From an uncultured beta proteobacterium (GTDB taxonomy: Bacteria; Pseudomonadota; Gammaproteobacteria; Burkholderiales; SG8-39), in contig CADEDU010000134.1 in the NCBI GenBank assembly GCA_902826155.1, forward strand, positions 1 through 13,178: a stretch of DNA of 13,178 bases, given 5' to 3'. The translations under genes and the position numbers were made by a program. The notes under the pieces are model-generated. The model was not told the DNA's origin, searched no databases, and saw nothing but the letters and a program-made list of their open reading frames with translations. Below, in pieces: positions 1 to 6,694 of the stretch (position 1 is the stretch's first letter; each line of letters starts with the position of its first letter).

Positions 1-2
1 CG

Positions 3-116
3 ACGCTGGGCATCATCCCGGTGGGCAACACGCCCGATCAGTTCGCCGAGCAGATCCGTGCCGACTACGCGCGCTGGGAGCCGGTGGTGAAGAAGGCTGG
101 CATCAAGGTCGATTGA
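3..116 (+). CDS. Bug-family (TctC-like) substrate-binding protein, C-terminal fragment cut by the window edge
   Basis: Only the last 37 codons and the stop (TGA, 114-116) are inside the window; the frame is open from base 3. The tail reads as a typical Bug receptor C-terminus: a PVGNTPDQFAEQIRADYARW segment followed by a conserved-looking VVKKAGIKVD ending. The next gene ends in the same way (FTEIMRRDYERWGQVIRNN), so the two are paralogues in tandem. Family knowledge: Bug proteins are periplasmic receptors for carboxylates and other small organic ligands, some feeding TctAB permeases. No permease gene is visible here and the ligand is unknown. The family call rests on the C-terminal pattern alone. 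Confidence 0.75.
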   Translation, partial: TLGIIPVGNTPDQFAEQIRADYARWEPVVKKAGIKVD

Positions 117-246
117 ACATGGGCGCTCTCCCGCCCCCCGCCCTCCCTCTCTCGCGCGACTGCGTCGCTAGAAAGGGAGGGAGCCGAGTTGGCGGCGCAG
201 CGCGTGCGCCGATTGGGGGGGGCGCTCTCCCTCCCCTGGAGGAAAC
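117..246. repeat. Intergenic hairpin and short direct repeat between the two Bug genes
   Basis: The 130-bp spacer contains an interrupted stem: CCCTCCCT (141-148) pairs with AGGGAGGG (174-181), and inside it GCGAC (156-160) pairs with GTCGC (164-168) around a TGC loop. GGGCGCTCTCC occurs twice, at 121-131 and 220-230, near the two ends of the spacer. There is no U-tract after the stem, so it is not a classical intrinsic terminator. It may attenuate readthrough or be a copy of a dispersed intergenic repeat. The ribosome-binding site of the next gene (GGAGGA, 238-243) lies at the right edge. Confidence 0.5.
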
Positions 247-1215
247 ATGATCGCAATGCGACGCGGCGGCGTGCTGGCGGTGCTGCTGCTTTGTCTGGGC
301 TTGGTGCTGCCGGTCAGTGCCCAAGAGTTTCCGAGCAAGCCGGTGCGATTGCTGGTGCCGTTCCCGCCCGGGGGCACGCTCGATCTGGTCGGTCGCATGC
401 TCGCTGACCGGTTGCGCACGGTGTGGTCGCAGCCGGTCATCGTCGAGAACCGCGTCGGCGCGAACAACACGCTGGCGGTCGACCAGGTGATCAAGAGCCC
501 GCCCGACGGGCACACGCTGCTGGTGCACGCCTTCCTGGTCGTCACCGTGCCGCATCTGCAGAAGGTGCCCTACGACGTCAACCGCGATCTGATCGGCGTG
601 ACGCAGACGGCCACCACCGCGTACGCGCTGGCTGCGAACGCGAAGTCGGGCGTCGACAGTTGGGAGGCGCTCGTGGCCGCCGCGCGCAAGGACCCTGGCA
701 GGCTCAACTACGGCAGCGCGGGCAACGGTTCGGCCGGCCACCTGTTCATCGAGATGGTCGCCAACGCCGCCAAGGTGTCGTTCACGCACGTGCCGTACAA
801 GGGGACTGGTCCGGCCATGCAGGGATTTCTGGCGGGCGAGATCGAACTGCTGTTCGATCCGACCAACACGGTGATCAATCTGGTGAAGTCGGGCAAAGGG
901 CGCGCCTTGCTGGTCACCGGCACGCGGCAGCACGAAGGTCTGCCCGGGGTACCTGCCATGGGCGCGCTCTATCCGCAGCTGGCGATCGACGGCTGGCACG
1001 GCGTGTTCGCATCGGCCGGCACGCCCAAGCCGATCCTCGATCAGCTCTCCAGCGCCATCCGCGCCGCGGTGCTTTCACCGGAGCTCTCGACGCGGTTTCG
1101 CGAGATGGGGTTCGAGGCGAGCGGCCTGGAGACCGGACCGTTCACCGAGATCATGCGCCGCGACTACGAGCGCTGGGGGCAGGTCATCCGCAACAACAAC
1201 ATCCGCGCGGACTAG
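247..1215 (+). CDS. Bug-family (TctC-like) tripartite tricarboxylate transporter substrate-binding protein
   Basis: Predicted periplasmic solute receptor of 322 aa, normal for the family. Residues 1-25 form a Sec signal peptide (MRR, a Leu/Val-rich core, then VSA before Gln26). The mature protein opens with FPSKPVRLLVPFPPGGTLD (28-46), the Bug signature of first strand and ligand loop with Asp46. Further family blocks are LNYGSAGNGSAGHLFIEM, HVPYKGTGPAMQGFLAGEIE and the terminal DYERWGQVI. The ATG at 247 is chosen because GGAGG lies 4 nt upstream; an ATG three codons later would be too far away. It follows a paralogue on the same strand after a 130-bp hairpin-bearing spacer. Such orphan receptors are very numerous in Burkholderiales and rarely have an adjacent permease, as here. 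Ligand unknown; probably a carboxylate. Confidence 0.92.
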   Translation: MIAMRRGGVLAVLLLCLGLVLPVSAQEFPSKPVRLLVPFPPGGTLDLVGRMLADRLRTVWSQPVIVENRVGANNTLAVDQVIKSPPDGHTLLVHAFLVVTVPHLQKVPYDVNRDLIGVTQTATTAYALAANAKSGVDSWEALVAAARKDPGRLNYGSAGNGSAGHLFIEMVANAAKVSFTHVPYKGTGPAMQGFLAGEIELLFDPTNTVINLVKSGKGRALLVTGTRQHEGLPGVPAMGALYPQLAIDGWHGVFASAGTPKPILDQLSSAIRAAVLSPELSTRFREMGFEASGLETGPFTEIMRRDYERWGQVIRNNNIRAD

Positions 1216-1285
1216 CGCCCGCTCGAACCGCAGCGCTCGAACGGGAAGCGTTCAAGACCGTCGGGCTCGAGCCGGGAAGACCCTT
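1216..1285. terminator. Possible bidirectional terminator region between convergent genes
   Basis: The 70-bp spacer separates the convergent Bug and VOC genes. It holds two copies of CGCTCGAAC (1220-1228 and 1234-1242) and a perfect 10-bp palindrome GGCTCGAGCC (1264-1273) flanked by further G/C. The position suits transcription termination from both sides, but there is no clear T-run on either strand, so the call is tentative. Confidence 0.25.
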
Positions 1286-1822
1286 TCAGTGCCGGATACC
1301 TTCGCGTGCGAACTGCTCGCGCTGCCTCACGTACGAATCGGGATCGACGTGGCCGGTGGCGGCGTGGACTTTCACGTCGGCTTCGATCTCCTTGAGGATC
1401 TGATCGACCGGCCGGTTGAGATCGATCGCCACGCCATAGGGTTGGCGCGCTTCGAACGGCGTGGTCCAGTACACCTCGCAGTGATTGCCTTCGGGGTCGT
1501 AGAAGTACAGGCCGACCGCGTTGCCGTGCGAGGTGACGCGCGAGAACTTGACGTTGTTCTCCTTGAAGCGCCGGTAGTAGTCGATCACGTCTTCGAGCCG
1601 TTCGCAGCTGAACGAGATCTGCTGGACGCTGGTGTGCTGCTCGGGCGTCTTGGCGCGAAACACCGCGAACTCGTGATGTTCGCGGACCGGATCAGACGTC
1701 ATGAATGCGACGTCATTCGTCTGATCGCTTATTTTCAGGCCGATCGTCTTCGAGTAGAAATCGCGCATCGACTCGAAGTCTTTGGCATAGATGCCGACGT
1801 GTCCCAATTTCCTGATGGCCAT
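1286..1822 (-). CDS. VOC-superfamily protein (glyoxalase/extradiol-dioxygenase-like), single domain
   Basis: Protein of 178 aa, probably cytosolic. Two beta-alpha-beta-beta-beta halves are visible: KLGHVGIYAKDFESMRDFY (5-23) begins the first and VQQISFSCERLEDVIDYY (66-83) the second. LYFYDPEGNHCEVYW (105-119) is the classic VOC terminal strand. Expected metal ligands are His8 and Glu117. The usual second-half His (the HHIAF-type motif) reads QQISF (67-71), so Gln replaces His. The start at 1822 is supported by AGGAG 8 nt upstream; a longer in-frame reading to 1918 would add 32 residues that do not look like the family. A tail of about 55 residues after the domain is not recognised. The role may be ring cleavage or another metal-dependent reaction in the catabolic cluster; the substrate is unknown. 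Confidence 0.85.
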   Translation of the reverse strand: MAIRKLGHVGIYAKDFESMRDFYSKTIGLKISDQTNDVAFMTSDPVREHHEFAVFRAKTPEQHTSVQQISFSCERLEDVIDYYRRFKENNVKFSRVTSHGNAVGLYFYDPEGNHCEVYWTTPFEARQPYGVAIDLNRPVDQILKEIEADVKVHAATGHVDPDSYVRQREQFAREGIRH

Positions 1823-2990
1823 GATGATGTCTCCTAGCGATAGTGCAACCGCAACCAACCCGCAGATTAGCGCAGATTCGCATCCTCGGATCACCTTGTC
1901 ACAGGAGCGAGCGAGCACCGAAGCACCCGCCGCGCGCGAGCCCGAACTCGACTTGCTGCGAGCGGTGGCGGCGCTGATGGTGGTGGGGTTTCACTTCCTC
2001 GACCGCGGCCCCAGGGTGGGGCTCATGCCGGAGTCGTCCTGGCCGCTGCTTGGCGGGCTGTTCGCATACGGCTACCTGGGCGTGCACCTCTTCTTCCTGA
2101 TCAGCGGCTACGTCATCCTGATGACAGCCGAGCGTTCGACCGCAGGATCGTTCGTGGCATCGCGGGTCGCCCGGCTGGTGCCGGCCTTCTGGATCGGTGC
2201 GGCGTGCACCACGTTGTTCGCGTTCGCGCTCGACCACGCCGAGTACCAGCCGACGCTGCGGCAGTTCCTGCTGAATCTGAGCCTGGTGCCCCAGCGAGTG
2301 GGGGCGGAGATGATCGACGGGGTCTACTGGTCGCTCGCCGTCGAGATCCAGTTCTACGCGTGGGTGCTGATCGCGCTGGCCACCGGGTTGCTGCGCCACG
2401 TCGAGCGGCTGATCCTCGTCTGGCTGATGATCGCGTTGCTGGAGCGCGTGCTGATTCCGAGCTGGACCATCCAGCTCTGGTTCTGCGCGCACTGGGCGCC
2501 GCTGTTCGCCGGCGGAATGTTGTTTTACCGGATCCGCCGCGAGGGCGGATCGCCGCTGCGCTGGGCGTTGCTTGCCGCCGCAACTGTGATGGCTGTCGTC
2601 AATGCCTGGATCGAGGCGGCGCGCGTCACGCCTGAATCGAACCCCGATCTGCATCCGGCGATCGCCGCCGCAGCGGTGCTCGCGTTCTTCATGCTCTTCC
2701 TGGCCATCCACGCGAACTGGCTGAGTGTCCGCCCGCGGTCGTGGATCACGCTCGGCGCCGCGCTCAGCTATCCGCTCTACGTCGTGCACCAGAACATCGG
2801 CTACATGGTCGCGAGCGAACTGGGAGAGACCGGCCTGAACGCGGGCCTCGGACTGGCGATCGCGATCGCGGTCGTGCTGGCGCTTACCTGGGCGATCAAC
2901 CGCTGGGTCGAGCGTCCGCTCGCGCGCCCGCTGCGCCAGGCCGTGGTGCGTCTGTTCAACGTTACTTCGGGTCGGGCGCCTCGAACGTGA
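1821..2990 (+). CDS. Acyltransferase-3 family membrane protein (OafA/YrhL-like)
   Basis: Integral membrane acyltransferase of about 389 aa. The family opening appears as ELDLLRAVAALMVVGFHFLDRG (numbering from 1821, residues 42-63), with the putative catalytic His58 in GFHF. It is followed by YGYLGVHLFFLISGYVI and SRVARLVPAFW, both strong PF01757 hallmarks, and then by roughly ten hydrophobic segments ending in NRWVERPLARPL. Family members O-acylate sugars, lipopolysaccharide or other surface carbohydrates. The start is uncertain: three consecutive ATGs (1821, 1824, 1827), an ATG at 1791 inside the divergent VOC gene, or a TTG near 1892 are all possible. None has a good ribosome-binding site, and the 40 residues before the domain are low in hydrophobicity. 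Functionally it looks unrelated to its catabolic neighbours. Confidence 0.88.
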   Translation: MMMSPSDSATATNPQISADSHPRITLSQERASTEAPAAREPELDLLRAVAALMVVGFHFLDRGPRVGLMPESSWPLLGGLFAYGYLGVHLFFLISGYVILMTAERSTAGSFVASRVARLVPAFWIGAACTTLFAFALDHAEYQPTLRQFLLNLSLVPQRVGAEMIDGVYWSLAVEIQFYAWVLIALATGLLRHVERLILVWLMIALLERVLIPSWTIQLWFCAHWAPLFAGGMLFYRIRREGGSPLRWALLAAATVMAVVNAWIEAARVTPESNPDLHPAIAAAAVLAFFMLFLAIHANWLSVRPRSWITLGAALSYPLYVVHQNIGYMVASELGETGLNAGLGLAIAIAVVLALTWAINRWVERPLARPLRQAVVRLFNVTSGRAPRT

Positions 2991-3543
2991 TGCCGAGGTT
3001 CTGGAAGTTGTCCCAGACCTTGTCGCCCCAGCGCTTCTTCACCTCGACGCCGATCGAGGGGTCGAACTTCACGTCGGCGAACGTCTTCTCGCCGTGCACG
3101 AGCACCAGCAGCTTCGCATCGGGAAGGTCCGAGACATTGCGAAAGCGCCGGAACACGCCCGGCGGCACCGCGCACATGTCGCACGGATCGAGCGTGACCG
3201 CGTGCTCGCCTTTGTCGCCCCAGATGATCTCGTAGCGACCGCTCATGCAGATGAAGATCTCGTGCGTTTCGCAGTGGGCGTGCAGCGACGGACCTTGCCC
3301 GGGCGGACATTGCGCGATCACCACTTCCAGCCCCGTTCCACCCACCACGGCGGGCTTGGCCGCATTGCGTTTGTTGTTCGGCGGTGCGAGCAGCGAGAAC
3401 ACGCTGTGCGCGGCGAGCAGTTCGTAAGCCTCGCCGGGCACGCCGACGTTCGACTCCTTGAAGCTGTCCTTGGTGGGTCGCAGCTTGTCGAAGCGTGCGA
3501 TGCGGCTTTGCATCTGCTCGGGGGTGACGTCGGGCGTTTTCAT
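2962..3543 (-). CDS. Cupin-domain protein, last gene of the TRAP operon
   Basis: Protein of 193 aa with one clear cupin domain. Cupin motif 1 is intact: GQGPSLHAHCETHEIFICMSG with His88, His90 and Glu95 in the G(X)5HXH(X)4E arrangement. Motif 2 reads DPCDMCAVPPGVFRRFRN; the expected metal-binding His two residues after the Gly-X is Arg132 (PPGVFR), so the fourth ligand is absent. The start at 3543 has AGGAG 7 nt upstream; 19 bp separate it from the dctM stop, so the two are probably co-transcribed. The 3' end overlaps the convergent acyltransferase gene by 29 bp. Many single-domain cupins in catabolic clusters are dioxygenases, isomerases or ligand sensors; with one ligand missing, either a three-ligand enzyme or a binding role is possible. 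Confidence 0.85.
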   Translation of the reverse strand: MKTPDVTPEQMQSRIARFDKLRPTKDSFKESNVGVPGEAYELLAAHSVFSLLAPPNNKRNAAKPAVVGGTGLEVVIAQCPPGQGPSLHAHCETHEIFICMSGRYEIIWGDKGEHAVTLDPCDMCAVPPGVFRRFRNVSDLPDAKLLVLVHGEKTFADVKFDPSIGVEVKKRWGDKVWDNFQNLGITFEAPDPK

Positions 3544-3562
3544 CGTCGGTCTCCTGTTTTCG

Positions 3563-4834
3563 CTATAGCAGCATCCGCGGCAATACCAGCACCACCCACG
3601 GGATGTACGCAATCACCAGAAGCGTGGCAATGAGGATGCTGATGTACGGCATCATCGGTCGTGTGACTGCGCCCAGGCTTACGCCGCCGATCTGGCACAC
3701 CACTACCAGCAGCAGACCTACCGGCGGCAGGATCAGACCGATCCCCAGCGCCGCCACGCTCAACAGGCCGAAGTGCAGCGGATCGACGCCGTACTTCGCC
3801 ACCGTCGCCGCCAGGATCGGATAGAAGATGATCAGCGCCGGCAGCCCGTCGAGAATGCTCGAGAAGATGATGATGGTGATCATCACCAGCGCGAGCAGCA
3901 GGTAGGGCGAGCTGGTGACCTGCTGCAGCGCGCTTGCGATCACCTGCGGCACGCCGAGCGTGGCGAAGATCCACGACATTGCGGTGGCCACGCCGGCGAG
4001 CATCGATACCGCGCCGGTGGTGATGCCGGTCTGCACCAGCATGCGTTTGTAGTCGGCGATCTTGAGTTCGCGATAGATGAATACGTCGAGCACCACCGCG
4101 TACAGAATCGCGAGTACCGCCGCTTCGGTGGCCGTGGCGATGCCGCCCAGAATCCCGCCGAACAGCACCACCGGCATGCCGAGGGGCAGCACCGATTCCT
4201 TGAACGCCTTGCCCAGCCGCTCCCACGAGAACTTGCCGTGCGTACCGGGCAGAATGCCGCGGCGCGCCTGGATGTGGATCACGATCATCAACGTGAGCGC
4301 CATCAGCAGGCCGGGCAGGAAGCCGGCGATGAACAGCGCCGAGATCGACAGGCCCGACATCGCCCCCAGAATCACCATCACCAGACACGGTGGGATCAGG
4401 ATGCCCATGCCCGATGCCGCCGCGACGATCGCTGCCGCGCGCTCGGGCGGATAACCCGCTTTCACCAGTGACGGGATGAGGATCGAGCCTATCGCCGAGG
4501 CGTCGGCCACCGACGAGCCGGAGATCCCGGAGAAGAGCAGCTCGGACACCACCACCACCATGCCCAACCCGCCGCGGATGTGGCCGATCAGCGCGGTGGC
4601 GAGATTGACCAGGCGGCGCGAGATGCCGCCGGTTTCCATCAGCGCGCCGGCGAGGATGAACAGCGGAATCGCGACGAACGGAAACGGCTCGATGCCGGCG
4701 AGCATTTTCTGCGCGATGGTTTCCAGCGGAATGTCGAGCGCGAGAAAGCCGCCGATGGTGGCGACCGTCATGGCGAACGCGACCGGAATGCCGAGCGCGA
4801 GCAGTCCGATGAACAGGATGATGAGGATCAGCAC
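3563..4834 (-). CDS. dctM: TRAP transporter large permease subunit (DctM family)
   Basis: Inner-membrane protein of 423 aa, full length for DctM, the ion-coupled translocating subunit of a TRAP system. Twelve or so hydrophobic helices are evident. Family landmarks include the N-terminal LLALGIPVAFAM, FILAGALMETGGISRRLV, SGSSVADASAIGSILIPSLVKAGY (the Ser/Gly-rich transport motif), GILIPPCLVMVILG, GGIATATEAAVLAILYAVV (second repeat equivalent) and GLILPPVGLLLVV. Translation starts at a GTG (4832-4834), which gives the standard N-terminus directly on the first helix; no in-frame ATG fits and the ribosome-binding site is weak. It lies 46 bp after dctQ and 19 bp before the cupin gene. Together with DctP and DctQ it should import a small organic acid or a related anion. 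Confidence 0.96.
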   Translation of the reverse strand: MLILIILFIGLLALGIPVAFAMTVATIGGFLALDIPLETIAQKMLAGIEPFPFVAIPLFILAGALMETGGISRRLVNLATALIGHIRGGLGMVVVVSELLFSGISGSSVADASAIGSILIPSLVKAGYPPERAAAIVAAASGMGILIPPCLVMVILGAMSGLSISALFIAGFLPGLLMALTLMIVIHIQARRGILPGTHGKFSWERLGKAFKESVLPLGMPVVLFGGILGGIATATEAAVLAILYAVVLDVFIYRELKIADYKRMLVQTGITTGAVSMLAGVATAMSWIFATLGVPQVIASALQQVTSSPYLLLALVMITIIIFSSILDGLPALIIFYPILAATVAKYGVDPLHFGLLSVAALGIGLILPPVGLLLVVVCQIGGVSLGAVTRPMMPYISILIATLLVIAYIPWVVLVLPRMLL

Positions 4835-4880
4835 GCGCGGCGCCTGGTTGTTGTCGTATGTAGCCCGACTGCGGGGTGGT

Positions 4881-5354
4881 TCAGTGTCCGGCGGCGGGCG
4901 CGCTCTTGTCGCGTATCAGCGCGATGTCCATCAGCAGGAACAGCACCCCGGCGATCGGCAGCACCAGATAGCCGGTGCCGACGCTGAAACCCAGGGTCGG
5001 ATACATCTGCGCCGCCGAGCTCTCGACGATGCGCAGGCCGTACACGATCATGAACACGCCGATGATCCACACCACGGCGTGGCCAAGCCATTCGAGTGGC
5101 CTGTGCCACGCCTCACTCAGCATCCGCGTGATGAAATCGACGCCGAAGTGGCCGCGATAGCGCACCGCGAGCGCCGCACCCAGGTACGACACCCATTGAT
5201 AGCACAGCGTGGTGAATTCCTCCGACCACACGATCGGTGCGGCGAGGACGTAGCGGAACACCACCTGCGCGGCCACGAGCAGCACGATCGCCAGGATCAG
5301 CGTACCGACCACGAAGCGCAGCAGTTTTTCGATCCCGCGAAGTGTTGATGTCAT
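4881..5354 (-). CDS. dctQ: TRAP transporter small permease subunit (DctQ family)
   Basis: Inner-membrane protein of 157 aa with four hydrophobic helices, as in DctQ. The family signature is clear: the first helix ends in VVFRYVLAAPIVWSEEF (about residues 31-47), followed by GAALAVRYRGHFGVDFI, then helices around WLGHAVVWIIGVFMIVYGL and GYLVLPIAGVLFLLMDIAL. The ATG at 5354 is preferred; an in-frame GTG at 5381 lies inside the upstream repeat and would add nine unconserved residues. No strong ribosome-binding site precedes the ATG, so translation may be modest. DctQ pairs with DctM to form the membrane complex. It is separated from dctP by about 200 bp of repeats, an unusually long gap for this operon type. 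Confidence 0.94.
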   Translation of the reverse strand: MTSTLRGIEKLLRFVVGTLILAIVLLVAAQVVFRYVLAAPIVWSEEFTTLCYQWVSYLGAALAVRYRGHFGVDFITRMLSEAWHRPLEWLGHAVVWIIGVFMIVYGLRIVESSAAQMYPTLGFSVGTGYLVLPIAGVLFLLMDIALIRDKSAPAAGH

Positions 5355-5370
5355 TGGGTTGGTATGCGCC

Positions 5371-5442
5371 CTTCGACTCACTCAGGGCAGGCTCCTTCGA
5401 CTCACTCAGGGCAGGCTCCTTCGACTCACTCAGGGCAGGCTC
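5371..5442. repeat. Three perfect tandem copies of a 24-bp unit
   Basis: The unit CTTCGACTCACTCAGGGCAGGCTC repeats exactly three times (5371-5394, 5395-5418, 5419-5442) with no spacers. It is a variant of the TTCGACAGGCTCAGGGC dispersed-repeat core found immediately to the right, and is most likely a local expansion of it. Because the unit is 24 bp (a multiple of three) it keeps every frame open, giving peptides such as FDSLRAGS repeated three times; these are not genes. The array sits between dctP and dctQ inside the minus-strand operon. Confidence 0.95.
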
Positions 5443-5545
5443 CCTTCGACAAGCTCCCTTCGACAGGCTCAGGGCGAACGGCCTTCAAGTCCCGTTTCGT
5501 GGTGAGCGAATCGAGTCCCGTTCGTGGTGAGCCTGTCGAACCACG
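5443..5545. repeat. Dispersed REP-like inverted repeat between dctP and dctQ
   Basis: Arms at 5459-5481 (TTCGACAGGCTCAGGGCGAACGG) and 5518-5540 are inverted copies: 20 of 23 positions pair (CCGTTCG and TGAGCCTGTCGAA match, three middle bases do not). A degenerate copy, CCTTCGACAAGCTC, precedes them (5444-5457). The right arm is itself partly duplicated: AGTCCCG(T)TTCGTGGTGAGC appears near 5488-5507 and 5514-5532. From experience this sequence type is scattered through intergenic regions of many proteobacterial genomes and yields FDRLRANG-like translations. In the transcript it would form a strong hairpin just 3' of dctP, where it could stabilise dctP mRNA and lower expression of the permease genes, by analogy with REP elements in other transport operons. 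Confidence 0.85.
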
Positions 5546-5555
5546 AACCCAGAAC

Positions 5556-6593
5556 CTAAAGCCCCGGATACCCCGCCTCCTTCAGTGCCTTGTCGACTAG
5601 CGGCGATTTCACCCGCGCGCGAAACGCAGTCACCACCGGCTCGGTGGCCTTGCGAAACGCAGCGACGTCGGGATCGGTCACCACCACGCCGGCCTTCGCC
5701 ATGAAATCCACCACCTTGTCGTTCGCGGTGTTCGGATTGGAGGTGAAGTACGCCGAGTCGGTGGTGAAGAACGCCTGCGAACCCGCCTCGATCGCGGCTT
5801 TCTGTTCCGCGTTGAGTGCGTTCCATTTCTTGAGGTTCATGATTACCACGCCGGATGCGCGGCCGTGGTTGGTGAACGACAGGTGCTTGGCGACTTCGTG
5901 ATTCTTCAGCGCCCACAGCAGTTGCGGGCCGGTGGCGTTGCCGTCGATCTGCCCTTGCTGGATCGCGGTGTAGACCTCGGGCGTGCCCATCGGCACCGGA
6001 ATGGCACCCATCGCCTTGATCATGTCGACCTGCATCGGGTCTTGCATCACGCGCAGCTTCAGCCCCTTCATGTCATTGGGCGTTTTCACGGCGCGTTTGC
6101 TGTTGAGCACCGCCAGCGACCCGCCATCGGCGAACACCAGCACCTTCAAGCCGTGCGGTTCCATTTTCTTGCCGAGTTCCGCGGAAATCGGGCCTTGCAG
6201 GAACTTGAGCCAGTCGTCGTACTTCAGCCACACGAACGGCAGCCCGAACATGCCGTGCTCGGGCACCAGCTGCTGGCTCACCTGCGAGGCGATCACGGCG
6301 ATGTCAATCGAGCCGATCTTGGTGGCTTCCATCAGCGCTTTCTGGTCACCCAGCACGCCTTCGCCGAAGGTCTTGATGGAGAGCGACTTGGTTTTCTCCT
6401 CGACCACGCGCTTGAATTCCATCATCGCCGGGTTGTAGGCGAAGGTCTTGGGCAGCGCGTCGGCGAATTTGAGTTCGACCTGCGCCATCGCCGGCAGGCT
6501 GAACAATCCGGTTGCGATCGACGCGGCCAGCGCGGCGGTGAAGCTGCGGCGCGACATCGATAAAGCAGCGGTATGACGGGTGCGTGTATTCAT
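5556..6593 (-). CDS. dctP: TRAP transporter substrate-binding protein (DctP family) with a Tat-type signal
   Basis: Periplasmic receptor of 345 aa for the TRAP system encoded downstream. The signal region contains MSRRSFTAALAAS (13-25), a twin-arginine-like motif, followed by a hydrophobic stretch and AMA before Gln38, so export by Tat is plausible. The mature protein starts VELKFADALPKTFAYN. The DctP core is visible: GEGVLGDQKALMEATKIGSIDIAV, then GLKLRVMQDPMQVDMIKAMGAIPVPM with the conserved ligand-binding Arg181, and GTPEVYTAIQQGQIDGN. The ATG at 6593 is chosen because AGGAGG (6602-6607) lies 8 nt upstream; a longer frame to 6737 runs into the promoter. It is the first gene of the operon and is followed by repeats before dctQ. 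The ligand is probably a carboxylate; identity unknown. Confidence 0.95.
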   Translation of the reverse strand: MNTRTRHTAALSMSRRSFTAALAASIATGLFSLPAMAQVELKFADALPKTFAYNPAMMEFKRVVEEKTKSLSIKTFGEGVLGDQKALMEATKIGSIDIAVIASQVSQQLVPEHGMFGLPFVWLKYDDWLKFLQGPISAELGKKMEPHGLKVLVFADGGSLAVLNSKRAVKTPNDMKGLKLRVMQDPMQVDMIKAMGAIPVPMGTPEVYTAIQQGQIDGNATGPQLLWALKNHEVAKHLSFTNHGRASGVVIMNLKKWNALNAEQKAAIEAGSQAFFTTDSAYFTSNPNTANDKVVDFMAKAGVVVTDPDVAAFRKATEPVVTAFRARVKSPLVDKALKEAGYPGL

Positions 6594-6656
6594 CGATCCA
6601 TCCTCCTCGTGAGCGTGGCGCGACCGCGATGGTCGGCTTGGCTGCTGGGTACGTGC

Positions 6657-6694
6657 TGACACCGGGTATATAGAGAACGCCCTCGGGGGTGTCA
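6657..6694. promoter_or_regulatory. Inverted repeat over the dctP promoter, candidate operator
   Basis: TGACACC (6657-6663) and GGTGTCA (6688-6694) are perfect inverted copies with a 24-bp gap. One arm covers the -35 hexamer and the other lies just beyond the -10, at the expected transcription start; the arm centres are 31 bp apart, about three helical turns. That geometry suits a dimeric repressor or two cooperating dimers. The regulator is not encoded in the window. A 7-bp match can occur by chance, so this is a candidate only. Confidence 0.4.

Noticed and set aside
103..999. 298-codon minus-strand ORF opposite the Bug receptor gene
   Set aside because: Low-complexity Arg/His-rich translation with no recognisable domain, overlapping a well-supported receptor gene.
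3773..4471. 232-codon plus-strand ORF opposite dctM
   Set aside because: Shadow frame dominated by Arg, His, Asp and Gln; dctM on the other strand is full length with intact motifs.
5371..5442. Possible mini-CRISPR array
   Set aside because: The three 24-bp copies are directly adjacent with no spacers, and no cas genes are present; it is a simple tandem repeat.
5364..5600. Small ORF encoding repeated THSGQAPS peptides (and FDSLRAGS in another frame)
   Set aside because: The reading frame stays open only because the 24-bp tandem unit is a multiple of three; it has no ribosome-binding site and runs antisense into the dctP 3' end.
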